Below are positions 13,988-23,881 of a stretch of DNA of 64,000 nucleotides, in pieces (the first letter of the stretch is position 1; every line of letters begins with the position of its first letter). The notes under the pieces were generated by a model that worked only from the letters and a program-made list of their open reading frames with translations, was not told where the DNA came from and searched no databases. The stretch is taken from NCBI GenBank assembly GCA_003246575.1, contig QJZZ01000001.1, forward strand, positions 219,978 through 283,977, given 5' to 3'. The translations under genes were made by a program, and so were the position numbers. This stretch comes from Candidatus Saccharimonadota bacterium. GTDB lineage: Bacteria > Patescibacteriota > Saccharimonadia > Saccharimonadales > Saccharimonadaceae.

Positions 13988-15270
13988 GGAGTGAGCCACC
14001 TCGCGTCGCCCGCTTGGAGCCGGAAGTAGGCATCAATAGGGCGATACCGACTGTCATGCACATCGACCTGAACTCATGTTTTGCGACCGTTGAACAACAG
14101 GCCCGACCGCGACTGCGAGGGCGGCCGGTGGCTGTTATCAATCGGCGCACGGAGCATACGATGATTATCACGGCGAGTTACGAGGCCAAGGCGATGGGCG
14201 TCAAGCTTGGCATGCGTGTACGTGACGCCAAGAAGCTGTGTCCTGACTTGGTATGGCTCGAGAGTGATCCGCCCAAATATCGCTATGTCTATCACAAGCT
14301 ACTCGGCATCATGAATGATTACTCAGCACACGTTCGTATGAGAAGCATCGATGAAGGGGTGATCGATTTTGGTGATACGACTGGTGCAATCGCTGGGCGA
14401 GATATCGTCGATATCGGACACGAGATCAAGCAACGCCTCCGCGACGAAGTGGGATCGGCGATGCGCTGTAATGTTGGTATCAGCACGAATCGCTTCCTCG
14501 CGAAAACTGCGGCAGGCTTGCATAAGCCGGACGGTCTCGATGTTATCACGCACGAAAACCTTCGGGATGTATTTGCCGGCATGCAACTCGAGGATTTGAC
14601 GGGAATTGCACATCGAAATCGTCAGCGTCTCGAGCAGGTTGGCATCTATACGCCACTTGAATTTCTGGATGCCGATGAAGAAACGTTGCGGCGAGTGGTA
14701 TTCAAGAGCGTCGATGGTACGGCTTGGTATAGCCGTCTGCGTGGCTGGGAAGTGGACAAGCGCGACTTTCCCCTCCGGACGGCCGGTCGTCAGTATGTCC
14801 TTGAGTCGTACGCCATGAAGCCAGAAGATGTTTTGAAGCGCCTTCATCACCTGGCCGAGGCGGTGGGGCGCAAGGTCCGCTCACAAGGGTTGGTTGCGCG
14901 GGGCGTGCAGGTCCATGCCAGAAGCTACGAGCACGCGGGCCGCGGTTGGAACGGTGCGTATTGGCATGCCAGACAGATGGCATCGGTGCCGTTTTCGAGC
15001 GATCAGGCCATCTATGAAATTGCCAAGCAGCTCATGGAACGCGCGCCCTATCCGCTCAAGGAAATAGGCGTGACTTGCTATGAGTTGACGCCGCCAGATG
15101 ACACACAGTTGCATTTGTTCGGCGATCAGTTGGCGCACGAACGGGCGGTTGTTTCGGCGATGGATGCGATCAACGACACGTGGGGCGAGCGAACAATCCA
15201 TTCGGCGGACACGCTCGGGACGGACATGGTTAAGGCCAAGATTCCGTTTGGGTCAACTCGATACCTCTAG
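13984..15270 (+). CDS. Y-family DNA polymerase (DinB/UmuC-type)
   Basis: A 428 aa translesion polymerase. The catalytic palm starts at MHIDLNSCFATVEQQ (about residues 25-39), where Asp binds metal. MRSIDEGVIDFGD (about residues 119-131) carries the second acidic pair, with SIDE matching the usual S[IV]DE. A helix-hairpin-helix region (DLTGIAHRNRQRLEQVGIYT) and a little-finger domain follow. It lacks a visible beta-clamp motif at the very end. The GTG start overlaps the previous stop. It could be Pol IV or an ImuB/UvrX-like enzyme; the two small coupled genes favour the latter. Role: copying past damaged DNA. Confidence 0.88.
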   Translation: MRSEPPRVARLEPEVGINRAIPTVMHIDLNSCFATVEQQARPRLRGRPVAVINRRTEHTMIITASYEAKAMGVKLGMRVRDAKKLCPDLVWLESDPPKYRYVYHKLLGIMNDYSAHVRMRSIDEGVIDFGDTTGAIAGRDIVDIGHEIKQRLRDEVGSAMRCNVGISTNRFLAKTAAGLHKPDGLDVITHENLRDVFAGMQLEDLTGIAHRNRQRLEQVGIYTPLEFLDADEETLRRVVFKSVDGTAWYSRLRGWEVDKRDFPLRTAGRQYVLESYAMKPEDVLKRLHHLAEAVGRKVRSQGLVARGVQVHARSYEHAGRGWNGAYWHARQMASVPFSSDQAIYEIAKQLMERAPYPLKEIGVTCYELTPPDDTQLHLFGDQLAHERAVVSAMDAINDTWGERTIHSADTLGTDMVKAKIPFGSTRYL

Positions 15271-15273
15271 GTG

Positions 15274-15279
15274 TATACT
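15274..15279 (+). promoter_or_regulatory. -10 box of leaderless small membrane gene and tilS
   Basis: TATACT lies 6 nt before the ATG at 15286. The identical TATACT-6 nt-ATGAATAA arrangement (GGTGGT or AGTGGT spacer) recurs at 53804. Confidence 0.6.
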
Positions 15280-15285
15280 GGTGGT

Positions 15286-15462
15286 ATGAATAAGAAAACC
15301 ATCATGTTTGGCGCAGTCGGCGGAATGACAATCGGCAGCGTGTTGCCGATGCTGTGGGGCGACTACAACACCTTCGGGACGGCGAGCGTTCTCTGGAGTA
15401 TGGTGGGTGGATTTGCTGGTATTTGGTTCGCAGCGTGGGCGAGCAAACACATTAGTTTTTGA
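15286..15462 (+). CDS. Small two-helix membrane protein upstream of tilS
   Basis: A 58 aa protein with two hydrophobic segments (about residues 5-23 and 33-53) joined by a short loop. The ATG sits 6 nt after a TATACT box. Its TGA overlaps the ATG of tilS (TGATG), so it is cotranslated with it. No family recognised. Confidence 0.65.
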   Translation: MNKKTIMFGAVGGMTIGSVLPMLWGDYNTFGTASVLWSMVGGFAGIWFAAWASKHISF

Positions 15463-16313
15463 TGAAATATATTGTAGCGGTATCTGGCGGTGTGGACTCG
15501 GTGGTCTTACTTGATATTCTTTCGCGCGGTGACGATACCTTGATCGTGGCACATGTTGATCACGGGATTCGCGAAGAGTCCGGTGAAGATGCGCGGTTTG
15601 TCCAAGCTCTTTCTAAGGTCTACGGTCTACCCTATGTTCAAACTGCTCTTCGACTAGGAAAAACTGCGAGTGAAGAGCAGGCGCGTGAGGCCCGATATGA
15701 GTTCTTGTTTGCATTGGCCCGCGAGCATGGCGCTCAGATCGTGACGGCGCATCATCAGGATGACATGATTGGCTCTATCGCCATCAATCTCCAGCGCGGC
15801 ACCGGCTGGAGAGGACTCGCTGTATTGAACCGACCGGGCATCGTCCGGCCGCTGCTCGGTTTGAACAAGCAGAAACTCTATGAGTACGCCCTCACGCATC
15901 GGCTTGAATGGGTTGAGGATGCAACCAATCATAGTCCGAAATATCTTCGAAATCGTTTGCGGGCCGGTGTTGTTGGTCTGAGTTCCGTCTGGGCGCGCGA
16001 AATTGTGAAATTACGAGCACGCCAGGTGCAGCTTGCGCACGATATCGACCAGGAAGTGGCACAAAACGGAGCGCGTTTTGGGGATGGTCGTCACGCCTAT
16101 GCGGTTATCGATAGCGCGGTGGCAATCGAGCTATTGAGAGCAATGATCAAGCAACAAACCACCTATCGACCAACGAGCGAGCAGGCGAGTCGGCTTCTGC
16201 TCGAAATCAAGACGGCGATGCCAGGCACGACCGTAGATGTCGCAGCTGGCGTGCGGGTACGATTCACAAAGACAACTTTTGTTGTCGATACCTCTCGAGA
16301 AATGGTAAAATAG
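15462..16313 (+). CDS. tilS: tRNA(Ile)-lysidine synthetase
   Basis: Converts C34 of the CAU-anticodon isoleucine tRNA to lysidine using ATP and lysine, so that it reads AUA. The PP-loop SGGVDS is at residues 8-13, with ARYEFLFALA and HHQDD typical of TilS. At 283 aa it is a short form: the N-terminal catalytic domain is complete but the C-terminal accessory domains of the 430 aa E. coli enzyme are reduced. The probable substrate tRNA is at 4622-4697. The start ATG overlaps the upstream stop. Confidence 0.92.
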   Translation: MKYIVAVSGGVDSVVLLDILSRGDDTLIVAHVDHGIREESGEDARFVQALSKVYGLPYVQTALRLGKTASEEQAREARYEFLFALAREHGAQIVTAHHQDDMIGSIAINLQRGTGWRGLAVLNRPGIVRPLLGLNKQKLYEYALTHRLEWVEDATNHSPKYLRNRLRAGVVGLSSVWAREIVKLRARQVQLAHDIDQEVAQNGARFGDGRHAYAVIDSAVAIELLRAMIKQQTTYRPTSEQASRLLLEIKTAMPGTTVDVAAGVRVRFTKTTFVVDTSREMVK

Positions 16314-16361
16314 AACCAACAGAGCTTCAACGAACAATGCAGAAAGGGATCTGATACTTAT

Positions 16362-18251
16362 ATGGCGAATACTGCGAAAACGAATGGCAACGGACCGAAT
16401 CGCATCAGCAACAATATGCGAGCACTTTTATTTTGGGTAGTTTTGGGCCTCGCTGTTGCAACATTTTGGGTGTTATCGACACCTCAGCGCAACCTTGAGG
16501 ACATGTCTATTAGCGATGTGATTTCACAGGCAAACAGTGGTGAAATTACCAAAATCGAAGGAACGGGCGGCGACTTGATCATTACGATCAAAGACCAGAG
16601 CGAACCAACCCGCAAGTCATACATCCAAGGTGGTATCACGACTCTACTCAAGGAAGACGCGCTAACTCAGGAAGCGAAGGAGCAGGTTCTAGATGAAAAG
16701 CCGGTATCCCAGACGGGCGATACGCTGTGGAATATCGCGATTATCGTCGTGCCTATTTTGGTGATTGGCGGACTATTTATGTACATGATGCGTCAAGCGC
16801 AAGGCCAGAACAATCAGGCAATGGGCTTCGGCAAGTCAAAGGCAAAACTCTATGGCCTCGACAAAGAAAAAGTTCTCTTCGAAGACATCGCTGGCAATGA
16901 AGCAGCCAAGCAGGACCTCGAAGAAGTTGTTGACTTCCTCAAGCACCCGAAGAAGTATCAAAATCTCGGCGCCAAAATTCCAAAGGGCGTACTGCTCGTC
17001 GGTAGTCCTGGTACGGGTAAGACGATGCTTGCTCGTGCAGTCGCAGGTGAAGCTGATGTACCATTCTTTAGCATCTCTGGTTCTGAATTCGTTGAAATGT
17101 TTGTCGGTGTCGGCGCCAGCCGTGTTCGTGACTTGTTCCAAAAAGCCAAGAAAAACGCTCCATGTATCATCTTCATCGACGAAATCGATGCCGTTGGTCG
17201 CCGCCGCGGTAGTGGCATGGGCGGTGGTCACGACGAACGTGAGCAGACACTCAACCAAATCCTTGTTGAAATGGACGGCTTCGAGACAGGCACAAACGTT
17301 ATTGTTCTCGCGGCAACCAACCGTGCCGATGTTCTTGACCCAGCATTGCTTCGCCCAGGTCGCTTCGACCGACGCACCAACATCACGCTTCCTGAGCGTG
17401 AAGATCGTGAGGCAATTCTCAAGGTTCACTTCAAGAAAAAACCAGTCGACGATACGGTTGATATAGATAAACTTGCCGCCAAGACTGCTGGTTCGAGCGG
17501 TGCTGATCTTGCGAATATCGCCAACGAAGCTGCCATCATCGCAGCGCGTCGTGACGCCAAGGCGATCTCAAATGCCGATTTGACTGAGGCGTTCGAAAAA
17601 GTTGCGATTGGTCCTGAGCGAAAAGCTCGTGTCATGAGCGAAGCCGAAAAGAAGATGACTGCGTACCACGAAGGTGGACATGCATTGGTTGGACACGTAC
17701 TACCGGACAGTGATCCTGTTCACAAGGTGACGATCATCCCTCGTGGTGGCACCGGTGGTGTGACGTGGTTCTTGCCACCGGAAGACAAACGCTACACTAA
17801 TGTCTACGAATTCAAAGACATCTTGGCTCGTGCTATGGGTGGCCGCGTAGCTGAGAAAGTCATCTACGGTGATGACGCAGTCACAACTGGTGCTGGTAGC
17901 GACCTGCGCAAGGCGACAGAAATCGCCCGTGACATGGTGATCGAACAGGGAATGGGCAAGAAGCTCCGCGACCAAGTCTTCCACGAAGACAATGGTGGCA
18001 TGGTCTTCGACCGTATGACACACGAGCGCCCATATTCAGATGCAACCGCTAAGTTGATTGACGATGAAGTGAAAGAGCTGATTCAGGAAGCAAGCAAGCG
18101 CGCCGAAGCGGTCATCAACGACCCACACAACCGCAAGGTTCTCGACGATCTCGCAGCTGCACTTCTCGAAAAAGAAACTCTGGATGAAACTGAGGTGCTT
18201 GAAATTTTGCACCACGCAATACTACCAACCGCAGCAGCGCTGCACGAGTAG
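16362..18251 (+). CDS. ftsH: ATP-dependent zinc metalloprotease FtsH
   Basis: A 629 aa membrane-anchored AAA+ protease that removes damaged or regulatory membrane and soluble proteins. Two membrane helices (about residues 20-40 and 124-145) flank an outer domain. Walker A GSPGTGKT is at 214-221, Walker B has IIFIDEID, the second region of homology includes [12 protein letters not shown], and the zinc site is HEGGH at 436-440. Length is normal. It starts a run with murJ and lepA. AAAGGGATC about 12 nt upstream may serve as ribosome site. Confidence 0.97.
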   Translation: MANTAKTNGNGPNRISNNMRALLFWVVLGLAVATFWVLSTPQRNLEDMSISDVISQANSGEITKIEGTGGDLIITIKDQSEPTRKSYIQGGITTLLKEDALTQEAKEQVLDEKPVSQTGDTLWNIAIIVVPILVIGGLFMYMMRQAQGQNNQAMGFGKSKAKLYGLDKEKVLFEDIAGNEAAKQDLEEVVDFLKHPKKYQNLGAKIPKGVLLVGSPGTGKTMLARAVAGEADVPFFSISGSEFVEMFVGVGASRVRDLFQKAKKNAPCIIFIDEIDAVGRRRGSGMGGGHDEREQTLNQILVEMDGFETGTNVIVLAATNRADVLDPALLRPGRFDRRTNITLPEREDREAILKVHFKKKPVDDTVDIDKLAAKTAGSSGADLANIANEAAIIAARRDAKAISNADLTEAFEKVAIGPERKARVMSEAEKKMTAYHEGGHALVGHVLPDSDPVHKVTIIPRGGTGGVTWFLPPEDKRYTNVYEFKDILARAMGGRVAEKVIYGDDAVTTGAGSDLRKATEIARDMVIEQGMGKKLRDQVFHEDNGGMVFDRMTHERPYSDATAKLIDDEVKELIQEASKRAEAVINDPHNRKVLDDLAAALLEKETLDETEVLEILHHAILPTAAALHE

Positions 18252-18264
18252 GAGATAACGAACA

Positions 18265-19890
18265 GTGGGCCGGGTCCGCTCGATCGTAGCACGAGCAAAT
18301 CAATCGCTGACTGTCCGCTGGGCAGCCAGTTTGCTCGCCGGTTCACTGTTGGCGTCAAGCCTCGTTGGTCTGTACCGCGACCGCTTGCTCAACAGTATGT
18401 ATCTCGATACCTACAAGGTGGGAATCGATGCGTATGCGGCTGCATTTCAGATCCCGGATTTCATGTTTTACATCCTGGTGTCGGGTGCACTGAGTGTTAC
18501 GTTCATTCCGGTATTCGTCCAGCGACTCAGTACGGGTAACAAAAAATCCGCGTGGGAACTTAGTTCGAGTTTGATCAATTTCATGGCATTGTTGACTATG
18601 GTCGCCAGCGTGCTGATCATTATTTTCGCACCAGTACTGACGTCGATTTTGGCACCGGGCTTTTCTGAGACAGGTCAAGTACTGACTACGAGCATGATGC
18701 GGGTGATTGCGATCAACCCATTCTTGTTTGCTATCTCTGCCGTCATTGCCAGTATCCAGCAGGCGATTGGTCGCTATGTGTTCTACGCGCTTGCTCCAAT
18801 GATTTATAACATCGGTATTATTATCGGTGCGCTCTACTTCACGAGTGGCATCAACATCTTCGGCTGGCAAGTTTTCGACGGCGGCATCATGGGTGTTGCA
18901 CTTGGCGTGGTGCTCGGTTCGATCATGCAACTTACAGTGAGCGCAATCGGTCTGATGGGGCTTGGATTTGATTACAATTTCAAGATCAACTGGAGGAACA
19001 AAGGGTTTCGAGCCGTGCTTCGTTTGCTGCCTGCGCGCTCGCTCGATCAGGGAATTGACTACTTCAACGGCTTCGTCGAGACCAATATCGCTTCACGATT
19101 CGGCGAAGGTGTCGTGCGTTCGTATCAGCAGGCCACAAACCTCCACTTGATGCCTGTCAACCTCGTCGGTGTTGCCATCAGTACCGCAGCATTCCCGAGC
19201 ATGAGTGAAAACTTGAGTTCGGGTAACATGGAGAAGTTTCGTCGAGAGCTGCAACAGGTTGTTCGTGTGATTATCTGGCTTGCGCTGCCAATCGCGACCG
19301 TAGCGTATTTCGGTCGTGGCTATGTTGTGAGTTTCATCAAAAATGGTGGTGACCCATTGATGGCAAGCATCCTCGGTGCGTTGATTGTGTCGATGCTGTT
19401 TCGCACTGTCTATCATATCGCTGCTCGTAGCTTCTATGCCCAGCAAGATACAAAAACCCCACTATATATCTCATTATTCTCGATTAGCCTTAATATTGCC
19501 TTGGCGATTTGGTTCGCATGGTCGCTCGACATGGGTGCGCTTGGATTGGCATATGCTCAGTCGGTTGTGGCGTTTGTGGAGGTAATCATCTTGTTTGTTG
19601 TCATCCAAAAGCGTCTGCCGGGCGGGCTGATTGACACCAAAATGATACACGGTATCGGGCGTATGCTGAGTGCGACTGGATTCACAGCGATTGCAGCGTA
19701 CTTGATGGTGCAGGTGCTCCAACTTCAAAGTACCGACCTCAGCCTTAAGACGACAATTCCAAAATTCGCCATCATCACGTTCATCAGCTTCGCCGTTTAT
19801 CTGACGATTTGTCGTTTGATGAAACTCGAAGAAACCTATCCTGTACTTGAGCGGCTGCAAAAGATGTTGTTCGGGAGTATTCGCCGGTGA
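18265..19890 (+). CDS. murJ: Lipid II flippase MurJ
   Basis: A 541 aa MviN/MurJ-family membrane protein with 14 or so helices, moving lipid II outward for peptidoglycan synthesis. GALSVTFIPVFVQRLS, near residues 73-88, is characteristic of the family (SGxLSxxFIPxF). It starts with GTG 13 nt after the ftsH stop. Its last 4 bases overlap the lepA GTG, giving a ftsH-murJ-lepA transcription unit. Confidence 0.93.
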   Translation: MGRVRSIVARANQSLTVRWAASLLAGSLLASSLVGLYRDRLLNSMYLDTYKVGIDAYAAAFQIPDFMFYILVSGALSVTFIPVFVQRLSTGNKKSAWELSSSLINFMALLTMVASVLIIIFAPVLTSILAPGFSETGQVLTTSMMRVIAINPFLFAISAVIASIQQAIGRYVFYALAPMIYNIGIIIGALYFTSGINIFGWQVFDGGIMGVALGVVLGSIMQLTVSAIGLMGLGFDYNFKINWRNKGFRAVLRLLPARSLDQGIDYFNGFVETNIASRFGEGVVRSYQQATNLHLMPVNLVGVAISTAAFPSMSENLSSGNMEKFRRELQQVVRVIIWLALPIATVAYFGRGYVVSFIKNGGDPLMASILGALIVSMLFRTVYHIAARSFYAQQDTKTPLYISLFSISLNIALAIWFAWSLDMGALGLAYAQSVVAFVEVIILFVVIQKRLPGGLIDTKMIHGIGRMLSATGFTAIAAYLMVQVLQLQSTDLSLKTTIPKFAIITFISFAVYLTICRLMKLEETYPVLERLQKMLFGSIRR

Positions 19891-21665
19891 ACCTTGATCA
19901 CGTTCGTAACTTTTGTATCATTGCGCACATCGACCACGGCAAGTCGACGCTTGCTGACCGTATGATGGAGATGACGAGCACGGTTGAACGTCGCGACATG
20001 AAAAGCCAGCTCCTCGATAGCATGGAACTTGAGCGCGAAAAGGGCATTACTATCAAGCTAGCGCCAGTGCGAATGCGCTACAACAACTATGACCTGAATC
20101 TGATCGACACACCTGGCCACGTCGACTTTAGCTACGAGGTGTCGCGCAGTCTTCAAGCGTGCGAGGGCGCCGTCTTGGTGGTTGACGCCAGCCAGGGCAT
20201 TCAGGCGCAGACGCTTGCCAATGTCTATCTTGCGCTCGAGCAGGATCTGACCATCATCCCGGTGCTCAATAAAGTAGACCTACCAGCGGCTGACGTGCCA
20301 CGCGTTTCGAAAGAAGTTGTGAATTTGCTTGGCTGCGACGGGTCAGACATCATCAAGATCAGTGCCAAGACGGGCGAAAATGTTGACCAGGTACTTGATG
20401 CGATTCTCGAGCGTGTGCCCGCACCGACGACAGCCGAACGTAATGATACACGAGCGTTGATTTTCGACAGCTACTACGATGATTATCGCGGCGTCATTCT
20501 CTATACGCGTATTGTCGACGGCACGATTGCAAAGGGCGACACGATCGAAATGCTTGCGACTGGTGCACATGGATTGGCACTCGAAGTCGGTCATTTGTCG
20601 CCAGCGATGAAACCGGACCCAGATATTGGCACTGGCGAAATTGGCTATATCGTTACCAACCTCAAGACAACCCGCGATGCCAAAGTAGGTGATACTATCA
20701 CCGTGAAACGTGCACATACAGACGCTGCGCTGCCTGGATACAAGAACGTCAAACCGTTTGTTTATGCCGGCTTTTTCCCGGTCAGTAATGAAGACTATAA
20801 CGATCTCAAAGATGCTGTTGAAAAACTCAGCCTGAGTGACAGTGCATTGCAGTTCGAGCCAGAAAACTCACCGGTCCTTGGTTTCGGCGTTCGCATCGGC
20901 TTCCTTGGGTTGCTCCACATGGATATCATCCGTGAACGACTTGAGCGTGAGTACAATCTCGATCTCGTTGTCACCAACCCGAGTACTGATTACCAGGTAA
21001 CGATGAGCGACAGCACTGAGCTCGATATCAAGAGCGCTAGCGAGCTGCCTGACCGCACGAACGTGGTTGAGATTCGCGAGCCGTGGATCAATGGTGAAAT
21101 TATCGTCCCGAGCGAATATATCGGCGCCGTGATTCAGCTTATCGTCGCCAAGCGCGGGCGTCAGAAGAACCTGAGTTACATCGATGAGCGGGCACTCGTG
21201 AGCTTCGAAGCGCCCCTCGCCAATCTACTGACTGATTTTTATGACCAGCTCAAATCTGTCACAAGTGGCTATGGTAGTTTCAACTACGAGCTGGCCGGGT
21301 ATCATGCCGAGGACCTCGTCCGAGTCGATTTTTATGTCGGTGGCGAAATGGTGGATGCGCTGAGTATCATGGCGCACCGTAGTGAGTCGCAAAAGCTTGG
21401 TCGCGATGTCGTTGCCAAACTCAAGGAAGTTGTTCCGCGCCAGAGTTTCGAAGTGAGCTTGCAAGCCGCGATTGGCGGTAAGTTTATCGCACGCGAAAAC
21501 ATTGGCGCCTATCGCAAGGACGTGACAGGCTACCTATATGGTGGTGACGTGAGCCGCAAAAAGAAGCTTCTCGCCAAACAGGCAAAGGGAAAGAAGCGCA
21601 TGAAGCGCTTCGGTAAGGTCGACATTCCGAGCGAAGCCTTTACAGTGATGCTGAAGCGCGATTAG
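19887..21665 (+). CDS. lepA: Elongation factor 4 (LepA)
   Basis: A 592 aa ribosome-binding GTPase. The G1 motif AHIDHGKST is at residues 13-21, DTPGHVD forms G3 and NKVD forms G4, followed by EF-G-like domains and the LepA C-terminal domain ending near KKRMKRFGKVDIPSEAF. LepA helps ribosome assembly and translation under stress. It starts with GTG overlapping the murJ stop. Its 3' end overlaps the convergent kinase gene by 26 bp. Confidence 0.97.
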   Translation: MNLDHVRNFCIIAHIDHGKSTLADRMMEMTSTVERRDMKSQLLDSMELEREKGITIKLAPVRMRYNNYDLNLIDTPGHVDFSYEVSRSLQACEGAVLVVDASQGIQAQTLANVYLALEQDLTIIPVLNKVDLPAADVPRVSKEVVNLLGCDGSDIIKISAKTGENVDQVLDAILERVPAPTTAERNDTRALIFDSYYDDYRGVILYTRIVDGTIAKGDTIEMLATGAHGLALEVGHLSPAMKPDPDIGTGEIGYIVTNLKTTRDAKVGDTITVKRAHTDAALPGYKNVKPFVYAGFFPVSNEDYNDLKDAVEKLSLSDSALQFEPENSPVLGFGVRIGFLGLLHMDIIRERLEREYNLDLVVTNPSTDYQVTMSDSTELDIKSASELPDRTNVVEIREPWINGEIIVPSEYIGAVIQLIVAKRGRQKNLSYIDERALVSFEAPLANLLTDFYDQLKSVTSGYGSFNYELAGYHAEDLVRVDFYVGGEMVDALSIMAHRSESQKLGRDVVAKLKEVVPRQSFEVSLQAAIGGKFIARENIGAYRKDVTGYLYGGDVSRKKKLLAKQAKGKKRMKRFGKVDIPSEAFTVMLKRD

Positions 21666-22257
21666 CAATCGCTGCGAGAATACTATTTTGGATGTCGGCA
21701 ACGTCTCCAGTGCCGTCGATTTCAACAAGTAACCCAAGCTCGCGGTAACGATCAATAACAGGAAGTGTCTTCTTGCGGTATTCTTGCAGGCGCACTTCAA
21801 GTGCTTCGAGTGTATCGTCTGCTCGGTTGTGGCGATCATCGTGCGTCGCCAGCGCGTGCCATCGATTACGAACCTCGTCCTCTGATATGTCGAGATAGAT
21901 GACGAGTTTCAATTCGTGATGCGCTTCGTTGAGTGCCTCTATGACGCCAACCTCTTCGCCGATCCAGCGACCAACTGAGCTCAGGATTAAGGGTTTGCCG
22001 CTAAATTCTTCTTTCGATAAGTAGGGAAGGACGATGTCAACGTAGTCGCTACTTGGGATGAGTTCACCTCGTGCGAGAATTTCATCAATTCGCGCAGGGA
22101 TGTTGCTATTGCGCAAAATGTCGCCTCCACCCATCATGTGGGCATCGAAAAGTTCAGTAAGTTGGCGGCCTTGGGTGTCTTTGCCTGCGAATGGGCGACC
22201 GAACAAGTTGATTGAACCCGTACCAAGCCATTGTTTGATTGAGTCAGTGTTTTCCAT
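21640..22257 (-). CDS. Adenylate kinase-like nucleoside monophosphate kinase
   Basis: A 205 aa P-loop kinase of the adenylate kinase fold. The P-loop reads FGRPFAGKDTQG (residues about 19-30), where adenylate kinase has GxPGxGKGTQ. LVIYLDISEDEVRNR and the NRADDTLEALEVRLQEYRKK block match the core and lid-following helices, and Tyr/Pro residues TLPVIDRYRELG match the end. The lid itself is very short. It is clearly divergent from canonical Adk, so the substrate is uncertain. The ATG is 6 nt after a TATACT box, implying a leaderless mRNA. Confidence 0.8.
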   Translation of the reverse strand: MENTDSIKQWLGTGSINLFGRPFAGKDTQGRQLTELFDAHMMGGGDILRNSNIPARIDEILARGELIPSSDYVDIVLPYLSKEEFSGKPLILSSVGRWIGEEVGVIEALNEAHHELKLVIYLDISEDEVRNRWHALATHDDRHNRADDTLEALEVRLQEYRKKTLPVIDRYRELGLLVEIDGTGDVADIQNSILAAIANRASASL

Positions 22258-22297
22258 AGGTGTAGTATAGCAGACGATTTGCCGGCGACAGGCACTC

Positions 22298-22324
22298 TTG
22301 GCACTCTGCTTGCATGAGTGCCAG
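22298..22324. promoter_or_regulatory. CIRCE-type operator of hrcA
   Basis: TTGGCACTC-N9-GAGTGCCAG, a CIRCE variant with the canonical 9 bp spacer. It overlaps TTGCAT (22310-22315), the -35 of the promoter whose TATAAT is at 22333-22338 (17 bp spacing). The ATG of hrcA is 7 nt after the -10. HrcA therefore represses itself. Confidence 0.85.
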
Positions 22325-22345
22325 TGTTTCGCTATAATTTGAGCC

Positions 22346-23053
22346 ATGACAGAGCGCCAATTGGCTATTCTAGCCGCTATCATTGAACAGTATGCAGAAA
22401 TTGCCGTACCGGTCGGCAGTGTGACACTCGCGAAACTTTTCGGGGTATCGAGTGCAACAATTCGTAGTGAAATGGTTCGCCTCGAAGAAGCGGGGTATAT
22501 CATGCAGCCACACACGAGTGCTGGCCGTGTGCCAACTGACAAGGGATACCGCGTCTATGTGAACGGTATTACGGAGGCCGACCTGGCGGATACGCCAAAA
22601 CTCGACCGTGGCGCACGTGCAATTGAAGCTCGCGTGCAATCTCACACGACTCGTGCCGACCGAGCAATCCGTGGTGCTGTCGACAGCCTTGTCGAATTGA
22701 CACACAATCTCGGTCTCGCAACGATTGGTGACGAACTCTACATGAACGGCATCGGCAATCTCTTTAGCCAGCCAGAATTTCTCGTTGGTACGCGCACACA
22801 GGATGTTGCCAAGCTGCTTGACAATATCGAGCCATGGCTTCGTGAGGCTGCACCGAATGAGCCACTCAACGTTTTCATCGGTAGTGAAAATCCTGTCGGC
22901 AAGGCGAGTGGTGCGACCCTGATCATTAGTCGATTCCGTTCACCATTTAGTGACCATAGCTACATCGGCGTGCTCGGTCCAACTAGGCAAGACTACGCCA
23001 AGACAATGCGTCTGGTGCGCCACGCCGGAACGATGCTCGAGGGGGTATTGTAG
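22346..23053 (+). CDS. hrcA: Heat-inducible transcription repressor HrcA (short form)
   Basis: A 235 aa repressor that binds CIRCE elements when GroEL/chaperone capacity is free. The N-terminal winged helix (residues 1-70) contains VSSATIRSEMVRLEEAGYI and HTSAGRVPTDKGYRVYV, both hallmarks of HrcA. Most HrcA proteins are about 340 aa, so much of the GAF-like and inserted dimerisation region is missing, while the C-terminal GPTRQDYAKTMRLV is kept. CIRCE sites occur before hrcA, dnaK and dnaJ. Confidence 0.93.
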   Translation: MTERQLAILAAIIEQYAEIAVPVGSVTLAKLFGVSSATIRSEMVRLEEAGYIMQPHTSAGRVPTDKGYRVYVNGITEADLADTPKLDRGARAIEARVQSHTTRADRAIRGAVDSLVELTHNLGLATIGDELYMNGIGNLFSQPEFLVGTRTQDVAKLLDNIEPWLREAAPNEPLNVFIGSENPVGKASGATLIISRFRSPFSDHSYIGVLGPTRQDYAKTMRLVRHAGTMLEGVL

Positions 23054-23307
23054 TGAAGCTCGCGCGCAAACGAGCCATAACGGTGCCGCTCGCTATCGTT
23101 TCGGGGTCCACTATCGCAGAGCAGTACTTCTTTCCGGCTAGTGCAACACTTCTTATTGTCGCTATTGCGGTGTTCATGGTAACTGCGCCTATGGCGGTAT
23201 ACTATTGGTCGCAGCATACAGACTGGAACTTTGAGGCTGAATCTCTCGTGAAGGCGGAGAAGATCAAGAATAATATTGACGAGGAAAAGACTGATGACAA
23301 AAGCTAA
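23053..23307 (+). CDS. Small membrane protein between hrcA and grpE
   Basis: An 84 aa protein with one or two hydrophobic segments (about residues 9-25 and 29-50) and a charged C-terminus. GTG overlaps the hrcA stop (TAGTG), and its end overlaps the start of grpE by 14 nt, so it belongs to the heat-shock operon. No family recognised. Confidence 0.65.
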   Translation: MKLARKRAITVPLAIVSGSTIAEQYFFPASATLLIVAIAVFMVTAPMAVYYWSQHTDWNFEAESLVKAEKIKNNIDEEKTDDKS

Positions 23308-23758
23308 GAAAACCGATGAACTTGAGCAGCAAATTGCCGAATTGACGCAAGACGTACAGCGTACCCGTGCCGATTTCGAAAACTATCGCAAGCGCGTGGA
23401 GGAAGAGAAAGCAGCCGCACGTGCCGCTGGTCGTCGTGGTGCAATCTTGCAGTTGATCGGAGTTATCGATGACATCGATCGTGCCTTATCGCATATGCCA
23501 GCAGAACTTGCTGATAACCCATGGGCAAATGGCGTAGCTGGACTCGACAAGAAGCTCCAGAAATCACTCAAAGACCTCGGTCTGACCAAGATCGATGCGA
23601 GCGAAGGCGTGCACTTCGACCCTAGTCTGCACGAAGCTGTGCAGTTCGATGAAGATGCCGAAGGTGACAACGAAGTGGTTGCCGATGAGCTCCAGGCAGG
23701 CTATCTCCTCGACGGCTCTGTCGTTCGTCCAAGTATGGTCAAAGTCACACGACGCTAG
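23294..23758 (+). CDS. grpE: Nucleotide exchange factor GrpE
   Basis: A 154 aa co-chaperone that speeds ADP release from DnaK. It has an N-terminal coiled coil (residues about 8-55) with RTRADFENYRKRVEEEK, typical of GrpE, and a C-terminal beta domain with EGVHFDPSLHEAVQF and GYLLDGSVVRPSMVKVTR. The ATG at 23294 (MTKAKKTDE) is chosen as the natural N-terminus. A terminator separates it from dnaK, which has its own promoter. Confidence 0.95.
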   Translation: MTKAKKTDELEQQIAELTQDVQRTRADFENYRKRVEEEKAAARAAGRRGAILQLIGVIDDIDRALSHMPAELADNPWANGVAGLDKKLQKSLKDLGLTKIDASEGVHFDPSLHEAVQFDEDAEGDNEVVADELQAGYLLDGSVVRPSMVKVTRR

Positions 23759-23776
23759 TAAAAAGCAGGTATGCCA

Positions 23777-23806
23777 CAAAAATGTCCAAAAATTGGGCAT
23801 TTTTTG
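23777..23806 (+). terminator. Terminator after grpE
   Basis: AAAAATG-CCAA/TTGG-CATTTTTT hairpin with T tract, before the dnaK promoter. Confidence 0.7.
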
Positions 23807-23832
23807 CTTGGTAATAGAGGTGGAAATGCGAG

Positions 23833-23859
23833 TTAGCACTCTTGACATGAGAGTGCTAA
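23833..23859. promoter_or_regulatory. Perfect CIRCE operator overlapping the dnaK promoter
   Basis: TTAGCACTC-N9-GAGTGCTAA, the exact consensus. The N9 contains the -35 TTGACA (23842-23847), and TACACT (23865-23870) is the -10 at 17 bp spacing. HrcA binding would cover the -35. Confidence 0.95.
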
Positions 23860-23881
23860 TTATTTACACTAGGGGTAGAGT

